Shown piece after piece: positions 44,870-55,914 of a DNA stretch of 64,000 nt. The stretch comes from Dryas octopetala (Eukaryota; Streptophyta; Magnoliopsida; Rosales; Rosaceae): positions 2,991,825 through 3,055,824 of the forward strand of contig OY992836.1 of the NCBI GenBank assembly GCA_963921425.1, given 5' to 3'. The notes beneath the pieces are model-generated. The model was not told where the DNA came from, did no database searches, and was given only the letters and a program-made list of their open reading frames with translations. Position 1 is the stretch's first letter. Every line of letters begins with the position of its first letter. Both the position numbers and the translations under genes were made by a program.

Positions 44870-46496
44870 TGTAATGACCCTACCCAAAATTTAACTAGAA
44901 AATGTAGTATTTTTATTAAACTTTGGTTTTACAAAGTTTTATAGGGATTGAACTGTGACACCTCGAGAAAATTTTTACTTATAAATTACCGTTGGAAATT
45001 TAAAGTTATTTTTTGGCAACCCATTTTTTGTGCGCCAAAATAAATTTATTTGAAATTTACCTATTATAGTTTTATTTTATAAACGACTTATTTTAAAGGT
45101 TTGACCCAAATGTTGACTAAAGTTTTTTTGTTGGTTTTCAATTTCTATTTTGGTATTCTCGGGAAGATCTCGAGCTCACGAACGCGTAGGCACGAACGGT
45201 TTGTAAGTCGGAGTTACGAGTAGGATTTTACGGATGAATAAAGTTTGGGGGCATTTTAGACCTTTTTCCTTCTAAGGATTTTTCTAGAAAGACAAACTAG
45301 ATTTTTTTTTGTTTCTCCACTCTCTCTCTACTCACGCAACGCCTCCCCTGAGTTCTCTCTTTTCTCTCTCCCTTTTCGGTCACTCTCCCTTCCTCTCTCT
45401 TCGGATCCTTGTCGTCCGGCGAGGGATGGCAGCAAGACCACCCACCCCTTGCTCGCCTCCTCCCCCTCTCTCTCCCATTATTCTCTGTTTCTCCCGCCGA
45501 TCACCCACGGTGAGGAAATGACACAAAACAGGCCGAGCCTCTTCGCTGACATCCTCTATTTTCCGACCACGTCACGATGCCGGACCACCAGGGATGACTT
45601 CCTCTCGTCACAGCGAGTTTTTCTGTCACTTTCCCTTTCTCCGACGACCACCCACGAGAGAGAAATGATGAGTGCAGTCGCCGGCTTCCTTCCCATTTTT
45701 CGGCGACTCCGGTGACTTCTAGTCTCGACCCAGGTACTGAAATCGATCCTCTCTTCATTCTCTACAAGTTTGTATGTTTGATTTGGTTTGATTGTGCCCG
45801 GAATTAAAAACCCAACTCAGCCACCCATGGCCACCGTGAGCTTCGCCGCGCATGGTGACCGGCTCAGATTCCCTTCAATGTTTCCTGTCTCTTTTAAGTT
45901 TAATGAGCCTATTGGAGTTGGAATTAAGTTTATACATTTGTGTTTGGGTTGGACATCAGGTTTGGGTAGCCATCGAAACTGACGACAGTGTCGAATTCTG
46001 GCCACTCAGAGGCCACATGGCCACTGAATGGGAATTGGGTGAGTTTAATCGGACCCGTCGTTGATTGTGGGTTAATTTGTGAGCTAGTAATGCAAATTCT
46101 CTACAGTTATTAAACCGATTTTGGATTGATGGTTGAAGATTGTGTAATTGGACAGGTTGTTGTCTTGGCTAGGTCCGAAGTTGTTGGAGAAGCCGAGAAG
46201 TGTTGGACATAAATTGTGACTTTACCGATACAAAATTCATCTTAGGAAGAATTTTCTGATCGAGGTAAGACATTGCGTTGATTTCCTTAAGTTTAAGATG
46301 TGTTTTGGTGTTGTGGTTGAGGTTCGTTTGAGCCGGGAAGCTTGGGGTGATTAAGGAGGTGTTTATTATGGGTTTAAGTTGTGTGTCGAAATCTTTGTGT
46401 CGGACGAGAAACGGGAGTGTCGTTAGGTCTCGTAAACACACACACCTTTAATGTTGTCGAGTCGAGAATAATTGTGTTTTATTGTTTATTTTATAG

Positions 46497-46553
46497 GCGA
46501 GACGACCGTGGCTCGTGACGATCCGGCGGAGGATCGAAGATAAGGCTATCTTT
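46497..46553 (+). promoter_or_regulatory. 57-nt mini-exon-like segment
   Basis: Acceptor TTTATTTTATAG before and donor GTGAGTAGAC after. Same length and borders as in the pol-deleted element. Confidence 0.45.
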
Positions 46554-47089
46554 GTGAGTAGACTTTTGTTTTTTAAAAGCATTTTTAAACTTATGAATTT
46601 ATTTATTTGATTATCTTGAGTTTTAATTGAGAAATAGTAAATTCGAGTAAACTTTTGGTTTTCAAAAGAATCTATGAAAATTCCATTAATTCTATCATGC
46701 TTAATATCTTCAATTGATTTTCGATTTAATAAATGGCGACGGATTTCAGTTTTCAAATGCTTTCATAAATAAGTTTAAAACATGGATTTACAAGTTGGTT
46801 TTTCTGAGTTGTTGGATCTTGGAAAGGAAATCTAGTTCCTTATTTTATACATATGATTTGTTTAATATTTTGGGTATTATCGAAAAGTTTGGATATACTT
46901 GATTCATGTAGTTTAATTTGAATAATACATTTTGGGCTTTTGGATTTAAATTTGTAAAAGGGTTTCAATGATATTTTCTTTCGGTGAGAAAATAATTTAT
47001 TTGGGTTATGGAAAATTGGAAAAATGGTTTTCAAACCACCCTTGCAGTACCCTCCAGGTTATCAGATTGGATAGGTCTTTGGGACCCAT

Positions 47090-50000
47090 TGTAACGACCC
47101 GACCCAAAGTTGACTTTTCAAATTAATGGATTTTCGTCTTTGACTTTGGGCCCGTTGGATAGATCTCGAGTCCACGAGTTCGTAGACACGTAGCACGCGT
47201 CGATCGGAGCTATGGTTTGAAAGTTACGGGAATTTGAAGTAAAGGGCAAACTTGTAATTTTTGCAAAAAGGGTTTTAAAACCCAAAACTCAGTTTTCTCT
47301 CGGGACTCTCTCGGACATTCTCTCTCCCTCGCGTCTGTTCTCTCTCTGGCCCTCTCACCTTGCCGCGCCTGCCACCGGCGCGTGGCGGCGCGTCCGGTAG
47401 TGGGTGGCGACGGGACTGGCCCAGATCTTGTCGCCGTCCCTCCCTCTTCCTCCCCCTGGGGTCGGCGCAGCCCAGAACTCCTCAGAACCCGAGAACCCAG
47501 ACTTCGCCGATTGGAGTTCCGGCGTTGACTCGCCGTTTCCGGCGTCTTCGCGGCCTAGCACCAGCCCAGAAAGCTTCCCCTCGTCGAGGTGAGCATAGTG
47601 GTGTGCTCCGATCGTCCATCCGACGCCTCTCGAAGACGAATCGACGCTGTGAAGGCCGGGAAGGCCGGCGACTTCCGCCGTCGATTCCGGCGTTTCCGGC
47701 GACTGTTGGTCGTCGGTCCAGTTGTCAAAAATGACCCTCTAGGTACGAGTATTCTTTCCCCTAAGGTGTTGATTGTAAATTTTGTGAAATTTGTGAAGTT
47801 GGATTTTAGGGGTTTAAACCCATTTCGGGTTTTCTTTGATTTCGATTTTGGGAATTGATAATGGATGGTTTTTAGACAATTCTCACCCCTAATAATCTAA
47901 AATTGTTATTTGAAATTGAAAACTCTAGGAAATTATTGATTTTAAATTGTGCCGCCGCTGCCACCGACGGCTCCGCCACTTGTGGCGGCGAGTTAGGTGG
48001 TTTTTCTTGTTAATCAGCCTCCCCAGGACTCTTAGAGGCCAACCCTAGGGTCTATCTACGTGTTGGTGAGTATTGTGAAATTTGAGGCTGGGCAGCCACC
48101 GTGTGTGGTGGTTACAGTCCATTTCGGTCGTTGAATGGCCAAATTGTGAACCCTGGATATTTATAAGCTGGTTGTCTGGTCTTAATAGGTACATGGGCTC
48201 GGGAAATCTCATTCACGATGCCGTTATGCTGCCGGATTTGGTATCCGAGCCATGGCACCATGAAGGGTATTCCAGACTTTTACGTAGTTAAATTTTAAGT
48301 GAAACTTATCTGCTTATATTGTTGAGTACCGTGGTTTTATTGTCTGTTTTAAAGATTTGCTGTTTTACGTTAGAGAAGATTAGGTGTAGGATTTGAATTA
48401 GGAGAATGAATTGACGAGGATTTGAGGCGAAGGAATTAATTGGGAATTATAGCATTGCTTAGAGGAGAGTCACCAAATTAGAGAAGGATTATTTATAGTC
48501 GAGGTTAATGATTGATGATTAGGCAGTTATTATATACAAATGATCAAACTAATTATTGAAGAAAAGTCAGTATGTTTCGAGTGACAGACAAGTGATGGTT
48601 TATAAGCGGGGATCAAATTCGGAAGGATTCGGCAGAGTTCAGAGAAATTTTGGGAAAAATGTTGTGAGTTGGAAATGCGAGTACGGATTGGACGAGCCTG
48701 CTCGTACGGAGAGACCCCTCCGTATGAGATTGTGGCTAGGATACGAGCCTGCTCGTACGGAGAGACCCCTCCGTATGAGATTGTGGCTAGGATACGAGCC
48801 TGCTCGTACGGAGAGACCCCTCCGTATGAGATTGTGGCTAGGATACGAGCCTGCTCGTACGGAGAGACCCCTCCGTATGAGATTGTGGCTAGGATATGAG
48901 CCTGCTTGTACGGAGAGACCCCTCCGTATGAGATTGTGGCTAGGATACGAGCCTGCTCGTACGGAGAGACCCTTCCGTATGAGATTGTGGCTAGGATACG
49001 AGCCTGCTCGTACGGAGAGACCCCTCCGTATGAGATTGTGGCTAGGATACGAGCCTGCTCGTACGGAGAGACCCCTCCGTATGAGATTGTGGCTAGGATA
49101 TGAGCCTGCTTGTACGGAGAGACCCCTCCGTATGAGATTGTGGCTAGGATACGAGCCTGCTCGTACGGAGAGACCCTTCCGTATGAGATTGTGGCTAGGA
49201 TACGAGCCTGCTCGTACGGAGAGACCCTTCCGTATGAGATTGTGGCTAGGATATGAGCCTGCTTGTACGGAGAGACCCCTCCGTATGAGATTGTGGCTAG
49301 GATATGAGCCTGCTCGTACGGAGAGACCCCTCCGTATGAGATTGTGGCTAGGATACGAGCCTGCTCGTACGGAGAGACCCCTCCGTATGAGATTGTGGCT
49401 AGGATATGAGCCTGCTCGTACGGAGAGACCCCTCCGTATGAGATTGTGGCTAGGATACGAGCCTGCTCGTACGGAGAGACCCCTCCGTATGAGATTGTGG
49501 CTAGGATACGAGCCTGCTCATACGGAGAGACCCCTCCGTATGAGATTGTGGCTAGGATATGAGCCTGCTCATACGGAGAGACCCCTCCGTATGAGATTGT
49601 GGCTAGGATACGAGCCTGCTCGTACGGAGAGACCCCTCCGTATGAGTTGTGGCTAGGATACGAGCCTGCTCGTACGGAGAGACCCCTCCGTATGAGATTG
49701 TGGCTAGGATACGAGCCTGCTCGTACGGAGAGACCCCTCCGTATGAGATTGTGGCTAGGATACAAGCCTGCTCGTACGGAGAGACCCCTCAGTATGAGAT
49801 TGTGGCTAGGATACGAGCCTGCTCGTACGGAGAGACCCCTCCGTATGAGATTGTGGCTAGGATATGAGCCTGCTCGTACGGAGAGACCCCTCCGTATGAG
49901 ATTGTGGCTAGGATACGAGCCTGCTCGTACGGAGAGACCCCTCCGTACGAGATTGTGGCCAGGATATGAGCCTGCTCGTGCGGAAGGGTCATCCGTACGA

Positions 50001-50762
50001 GATTGTGGCCAGGATACGAGCCTGCTCGTGCGGAAGAGTCATCCGTACGAGATTGTGGCTAGGATTTGAGCCTGCCCGAGTGCGGGATTGTGGCCAGGAC
50101 ATTGTCTACAGTACAGGTACGAGAATGATGTGAGTTTTAAGAATAAGTGTTTCGAGATATTAGCCTCCAAGGATAAATTCAGTTCAGAGTTTGACTTACG
50201 GCTGAGGGGATTTAAAAATGGTTTTGAAAGGAGATTTTTGAAAGTAGTTATAAAGCTGGAGGATTTCCAAGAAACGAAGTGTGTGAAATTAGATAGATGG
50301 TTGTTGGGTTGCTTGTATTACATTTGTTTGCTAGGACTTAGTAAAATCTAGGCTTGAATCGTGAGGACGGAAATGATGGTGTCTATGCATTGAGGATATT
50401 AATTAGGATGTGAATGATTGAGGTTAATGGTTGACAATTATGCAATTGATTTGTCAGAGTATAATTATTATTATTGATGAGATTTGATGTGCAATTGAGA
50501 TATTTTGATTTTTATTGATGCTTGGATGTAGTGTAGGATTTGTGTTTTGCAGGATAAGCAGGCTGAGGAAGCAGTGGGGAGAAGACGAGGCAGTGGGACC
50601 CAGAAAGATTTATTTAATTGTTTTTACTCAGTGGTTTGTTTAAAATGTTTTTGACAGAATTATATTTGCTTATGTTGTTGTGCATGGCTCAAAAGTCAGA
50701 GAAAACAGATTTAACAATTTGATGTTCAGTATTTTCATGGGCCCGAGGATCGGGGTGTTACA
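47090..50762 (+). mobile_element. solo LTR nested in the solo LTR
   Basis: 3673 bp, starting TGTAACGACCCGACCC and ending GATCGGGGTGTTACA; target duplication CCCAT at 47085-47089 and 50763-50767. Its first 230 bases resemble the U3 of the pol-deleted element (TTGACTTTGGGCCCGTTGGA, CACGTAGCACGCGTCGATC). The centre is an expanded 51-bp tandem array. No primer site, polypurine tract or coding region. Confidence 0.85.
48693..50098 (+). repeat. 51-bp tandem array, about 27 units, each with two hairpins
   Basis: The unit carries TACGAGC-CT-GCTCGTA (7-bp arms, 2-nt spacer), directly followed by TACGGAG-AGACCC-CTCCGTA (7-bp arms, 6-nt loop), then TGAGATTGTGGCTAGGA. Fifty-one bases is divisible by three, so long open frames run through both strands (repeating RTERPLRMRLWLGYEPA on plus), but a one-base loss near 49646 breaks them and no coding context exists. 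The last three units diverge (GTGCGGAAGRGTCATCCGTA). The GGCTAGGATA.GAGCCTGC part resembles GGCCAGGATATTGCCTGC in the hairpin modules of the related LTRs. Confidence 0.92.
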
Positions 50763-50767
50763 CCCAT

Positions 50768-50970
50768 CACGGCACACATATAGGCTTTGGGTCGTGTGTC
50801 GGGATACTTCGCCCTTTGAGGGCTGCTCTGCGTGCACGTACGACCAGGATTGCCTGCACGTGTTGGATTTTACTCCACACGTGTGTATAGCCAGGATATT
50901 GCCTGCTTGTACGATGCAGGAATTCCGCACATATGTATGGCCAGGTTTTTTAGGGTATAAGCATGGTGGG
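50768..50970 (+). repeat. conserved LTR block, right part after the nested insertion
   Basis: Continues from 47074-47089 across the insertion: CACGGCACACATATAGGCTT, then CCAGGATTGCCTGCACGTG and GTATGGCCAGG modules as in 38672-38900. Confidence 0.65.
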
Positions 50971-51703
50971 ATTTAATTGTTATTTACAGGAGTTATTAAA
51001 TATGAGTTTGATTGAGAATTTCCTTTTTGAGTTTTATCAAAATTTCTGTTATAATGTTTTTATGACTCTTTTATTTTTGAAGGTTGTTTATTGAAAAGTT
51101 ATATTTTGTTTTATTTAAATTTCTAGAGTTTAAATAGTTTTATGACGTCTTTAAAGATCGTAAGATGGTTTTAAAACTAGGGGATTTCAAAGAGTGATGT
51201 GAGGTCTTAGAGGAGATTTGATTTTAAAGGAATTTGAAAGGATGAATAACTTAATGTTTTGTTTTTATATTTCATCCACTCACTGAGAGTTATCTCACGT
51301 CTTCTTTATTTTGTTTATAACATTTTCCCCCCAGGTGTTATAGATCGCCGAGGGTGGGCCGTATCACGTCGAGGCAGGACTTTCAGATCTTCGGCGTCAT
51401 TTCCCTTAAGTTGAGGAGTTAACTTTTATATTGTAATGGAAATTTAGCTATGCTCTAATTATCATGTGCTTTGGTGAATGAGAACTTATTGTTTTGGCTT
51501 TGTGAGTGAGTTTGAGACCCTTTTTGCTTTGTGGTAGAGGTGGCTGAAAGACATATAAGTGCTTTTATAGGTTTATAAATTTTAGGTTAGTCCATTTTCA
51601 GGGGAGGTTCTGCTAAATTTTCGGTAGGATTTTCCTTGATTTCGGATCCCACAGGACCTCTCCGGGTTTCAGGATGGAATCCGGGGGCAGTTCTGTCATA
51701 CAA

Positions 51704-52540
51704 GCATACAAACAAACTAATAAATTTTAGCATTTAAAAACATACAAACTAACTAATCAATTTTATAATTAATTTTAACATACAAACTAATTCACTAAAA
51801 AAGTTTAATACAATTATATATAAAATATTAAATACTAAATCATACAAAAACTTAACTAAGAGATAAATTAAACACATACCTCGCCAAAAATGCAACTATC
51901 CTTCACCAAAAATGCAACACTATCCTTCCTTAATCAAAAAAATAAATCATTGTCAAATATTAGCCCAAATTCAATCTAAATTCAGATTTCACAACCAAAC
52001 CACTAAATTAAAAAAATCTACAACATAAATTAATTACCACAAAAAATCAGAAATTCCACAACAAATTTATGCAAAATCCACAACAAGTGCAAACTATCCA
52101 ATCCTACAAATGCAAAATCCACAATATTAGAAAAAAAAAATCAGAAAATAACAATCAATAATTAAAATAACAGAAATTGAAAAAAAAAAAAACAACTTTA
52201 CCCGTGGGGGGGGGGGTTCGGTGTGGGGGTTGGGTTTTCGGAGGGGAGTGGGTTTCAGTGTACTGGGAGGGTGGGTTTCGGTGGAGGGGGTGTGTTTTCG
52301 GTGGGGTGGGGTGGGTGGGTTTCGGTGGGGCGTTGGGTTTTCGGTGGGAGGGTGGGGGGGGTGGGTTTTCGGGATGAGGAAGGAGGGAGAAGCGAAGAGG
52401 GAGGAGGACGAGGTGGGTTTTCGGGATGAGGGAGGAAGGAGGAGGGAGGAGGAGCAGCCGGGAGGAGGGAGGAGCAAGAGTTGAGAGAGTTGAGAGATAT
52501 GAGTGACAGTGAAACCCAACAATCTGGATATACAAATTAA
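51704..52540. other. CACTA right-side interior with a G-rich tract
   Basis: First an A-rich non-coding part with repeats of ACATACAAACTAA, then at 52203-52480 a G-rich stretch of GGGTTTTCGGTGGGG-like words with many runs of three or more G. On the minus strand the latter would lie upstream of TNP2, perhaps in the 5' leader. Confidence 0.6.
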
Positions 52541-54899
52541 AAGACTTTGGGCGAAGAACAGGATTCCGTCGCCCAAAGCACCTTTAGGTGAGGAATACAT
52601 GATTTCGTCGCCCAAAGGGTATTTGGGCGACGGAATCCTGTTTGTCGCCCAAAGTCGTTGACTTTAGGGCACCGTTTTATCCCGCCCAAATTTTAGACTT
52701 TGGGAGGTGAATATTTCGTCGCCTAAACACAATTTTATGTATGAACCATGGTCGTTCATACATTCGAGCTCCGATACCAAACTTCTCATCTCTAATTGAC
52801 CAAATTTTTTGGAGGAATGATCTTTGAGTGGGAAACTAATAAATAAACGGTTCGGATCGTTAAAAACACGATCGAGATATAAGGTTCTATAGATAAATGA
52901 ATGGATTTTACACTTAAATAATAAAATTCTATTAACTATTTCATTCAAACCTTGTCGATTCAATAATTTTGAAGACCATAACGTGATTACAACAATCACA
53001 GTCATTCATCATCTATGTTTATACTCAAAGATCATCCCTACAAAAAATCGGCTCAATCAGAGTTCATCTAGTCGTTCTATTATTATTATAAATACCATGA
53101 TCCTTCATACACACTAAATGCTAAACCTAATTTCTACTTCTCCGATTGAGATAATTTTTTGTATGGATGATCTTTGAGTGGGGGACTAGCCAATGATTGG
53201 TTCGGACCGTTAAAAACATGATAGAAATCTGAGCTTCTACATATAAATACACTTGAAGAGTATAATTCTATTAACTTTTTCGTTGAAACTTTGGCGATTC
53301 AACAATTTGTGTATACTACAATGTGATTTCAACGATCAGAGCCATTCATTTTATTCGTTTATACTGGAAGATCATCCCTACAAAAAATCGGCCAAATCGG
53401 AATTCATCTACTCCTTCGATTAGTATTAGAAAATTCACAATAGTTCATAAGTTCAAGCAATGTTACCTAACTTCTACATCTCCGATTGAGCTAATTTTTT
53501 GCTGGGATGATCCTTGAGTGAAGAATTAAAACGGTTCGGATCTTTGGAAATACGATCATATCGTATGCCATTACATACATAAAATTGTAAATAAAAAAGT
53601 ATTGAAACTTTGGGCGAGTAACTTAAAATTTCGTTGCTCAAAGTGACCTTGGGTGAGGAAACGTTAAATTCGTCGCCCAAAGTCACTATAAGCGAGGAAA
53701 TTTTAAGTTCCTCGCCCAAACCATTATTACAAAACGATCGTTCCTACATTCGAGCTCTGATACCAAACTTCTACATCTCCAATTGACCTAATTTTCTACA
53801 GGAATAATCTTTGAGTGAGAAACTAATAAATGAACGATTGGGATCATTAAAATCACGATCGAGATATGAGGTTCTACATATAAATGAACGGTCTTTACAC
53901 TTGAAGAATAAAATTCTATTAACTTTTTCGTTGAAACCTTGTAACTTCAATAATTGTGAAGACCACAATGTGATTATCACAATCAGAGCCATTCATCATC
54001 TATGTTCATACTCAAAGATCAACCCTGCAAAAAATCGGCTCAATCAGAGTTCATCTACCCGTTCGATTATTATTATAAGAATCATGATCGTTCATGACTT
54101 CTACATCTCCAATTGAGATAATTTTTTGCATAGATGATCTTTGAGTGAGGCACTAAGAAATGATCTGTTCGGATTGTTAAAAACAATAGAAAAGTGATCT
54201 TCTACATACAAATACACTTGAAGAGTATAATTCTATAGCTTTTTCGTTGAAACTTTGTTGATTCAACAATTGTGAAGACTACAATGTGATTTTAACGATC
54301 GGAGCTGTTCATTTTATTCGTTTATACTCAAAGATCATCCCTGCAAAAAATCGACCAAATCGGAATTCATCTACTCAATCGATTAGTATTAGCAAATTCT
54401 TGATCATTCATACATTCGAGCACCATTACGTAACTTTTACATCTCCAATTGAGCTAATTTTTTGCAATGCTGATCTTTGAATGAGGAATTCAAAATTGAA
54501 CGGTTCGGATTGTTGGAAACACGATTGCATTGTATGAATAACCTACATATAATTGTACAAAAAACAAAAAGGCAATGAGACTTTGGGCGACGAAACATGT
54601 TGTCGCCCAAAGTCACTTTGGGCGAGGAACATGCATGTTCCTCGCCCAATTTATTTGTCAACCACCATTTTGGCGCGTGAGTTTAGGCAACGAAATGATG
54701 TCGTCGCTCAAATTACATTTAGGCGAGGAGCATAGTATTCGTCACCCAAAATCACTTTGGGCGACGGAAGTGTTCGTCGCCCAAACCTGTATGAGATTAG
54801 GCGAAAAATTTTCTTGTTCGTCACCCAAAGTTTCTTTGGGCGACGAATCGAGGTTCATCTCCCAAATTTTCGTCGCCCAAATATGTTTTTCTTGTAATG
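52540..54899. repeat. CACTA right subterminal region, compound repeats
   Basis: Three clusters of TTTGGGCGACGAA words (about 52545-52720, 53605-53720, 54580-54880) alternate with two roughly 0.9-kb blocks. The blocks are copies of each other (for example TTCTATTAACTWTTTCRTT and CAATCAGAGCCATTCATCAT), and each is made of smaller units containing ATCATCCCTACAAAAAATCG. The minus-strand terminus CATTACAAGAAAAAC ends at 54899. Confidence 0.8.
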
Positions 54900-54902
54900 C
54901 TT

Positions 54903-55160
54903 TAGGTCATTTTTAAAGATGAAGTGGAGGGTCCTAGAAGGGTCATTTTTAACTATGGTTTAGAAAAACAATTGGCATGTCTGGATTATACCTGGTGGTT
55001 TTGCTAGTCAAGGTGGTCAATCTGATAGCCTGTTTCTACTTGTTGGCTCCATGCTTATCTCTATATAATGATGTTCCCAATTCAGGCATTAAGGATAGGC
55101 TATTTACTCTACGTTTCTTATTTTCTTTTTATGGAATGAAATCTTCTTATTTATAAAACA
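54903..55160 (+). mobile_element. LINE-like 3' end (remnant)
   Basis: Related to 829-1125 by AGGTCATTTTT...GATGAAGTGGAGG and by the tail ATGGAATGAAATCTTCTTAT followed by TTATAAAA. No coding part is present. Confidence 0.35.
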
Positions 55161-55698
55161 TATTAAATATATGACATATGGAATTTCTTTCTTATCAATT
55201 TTCAGAAAAATGTATATATTCTAAATGTATATGGTCCAACCTCATTCTTCTCTTGTAGAAAAAATAAAATCCAACCTAAGATGATTAGGCTTTCGTTGTA
55301 GTAGATTGGAGAGAGACTGAGAGAGAGAGAGAGAGAGAGAAAGAGATAAAAATAAGAAAGAGTGAGAGATGATGCAGATTTGGAGTCATCGTAGGCGTCT
55401 CGATCGGTCGGTGGTGTAGGGGGGTGCAGGGCAGTTAGGTGGGGGTGGGTAGGGAGGGAGGAGGGGGACTGCTAGTTTCTCGGTTGGGATCAAGTGATTA
55501 AATGTAGGAAAAAAGAAGAAAGTGAAAGAAGAAAGAAAAAGAAGAAGGAGGAGGGGCTGAGTTTCTTAGTTTTGTTCAAATTAACTTTTTTATATGCATT
55601 TATAGTAAAAAAAAAAAAAGGAAAGAAAAAAAGGGAAGAATGAGGAGTAAGAGGAGGAGTATATAAATAAACTACCTTAATGTTAGGTGGTGGCAGTG
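55161..55698. other. purine-rich intergenic DNA
   Basis: A GA-rich tract at about 55316-55350 and G/A-rich sequence to 55680. No gene recognised. Confidence 0.4.
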
Positions 55699-55914
55699 GT
55701 CGTTATCAGGGACGGAGCCAGGATTTAGAACTCGGGAGGGCTAAACTAAAAAAACATCAACGGTACGATGAAATTTCATTAATAAATAAAAAAGATACAC
55801 CTAGTTAGGGGGGACACAGTGAGCCTTACCTCTCAAAATGCATATCTATACAAAAACATAGACTAGAAAACAACAACAAAACAATGAAACATGCAATGCA
55901 AATACAAGATAAGA

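Larger units (their letters stand above)
44870..51698 (+). mobile_element. solo LTR of a Tekay-like family, containing a second solo LTR
   Basis: It begins TGTAATGACCCTACCC and ends GGGGGCAGTTCTGTCA; target duplication TACAA at 44865-44869 and 51699-51703. Subtracting the nested unit leaves about 3.15 kb, the size of one LTR. It has the same landmarks as the other LTRs: GC-rich leader, mini-exon-like segment 46497-46553, GGTCTTTGGGACCCAT block (split by the insertion at 47089), acceptor-like CCCCCCAG at 51327-51334 and the TTCTGCTAAATTTTCGGTAG word. No primer site or coding interior is present, so it arose by LTR-LTR recombination. Confidence 0.88.
30269..54899 (-). mobile_element. CACTA (En/Spm) transposon with broken genes, invaded by two LTR insertions
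   Basis: On the minus strand the element runs from 54899 (CATTACAAGAAAAAC, one base off the canonical CACTACAAGAAAAA) to about 30269, where the expected terminus is missing. Both arms are full of TTTGGGCGACGAA words in both orientations. The interior holds TNP2-type transposase remnants and a second, Ptta/En/Spm-like gene. A Tekay-type element sits at 36692-44412 and a nested pair of solo LTRs at 44870-51698. With those removed the element is about 10 kb, normal for the group. A missing terminus and broken TNP2 mean it cannot move by itself. Confidence 0.85.

Noticed and set aside
45300-46064. Host gene first exon in GC-rich coding-like sequence (also at 4800-5170, 37080-37610 and 47340-47740).
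   Set aside because: The sequences recur at the same place in related LTRs and the frames are not conserved between copies; they are LTR leader.
48530-49765. Long open frames on both strands through the 51-bp array (411 and 366 codons).
   Set aside because: They exist because the repeat length is a multiple of three. No start context, domain or non-repeat coding sequence accompanies them, and a one-base loss near 49646 breaks both.
48693-50098. Regular repeats considered as a CRISPR array; likewise the CACTA arms and the LARD hairpins.
   Set aside because: Units are contiguous without unique spacers, no cas genes are present and the DNA is from a plant nucleus.
44870-51698. Complete LTR retrotransposon.
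   Set aside because: No second LTR of the same family, primer site or coding interior; the inner part is another solo LTR with its own target duplication.
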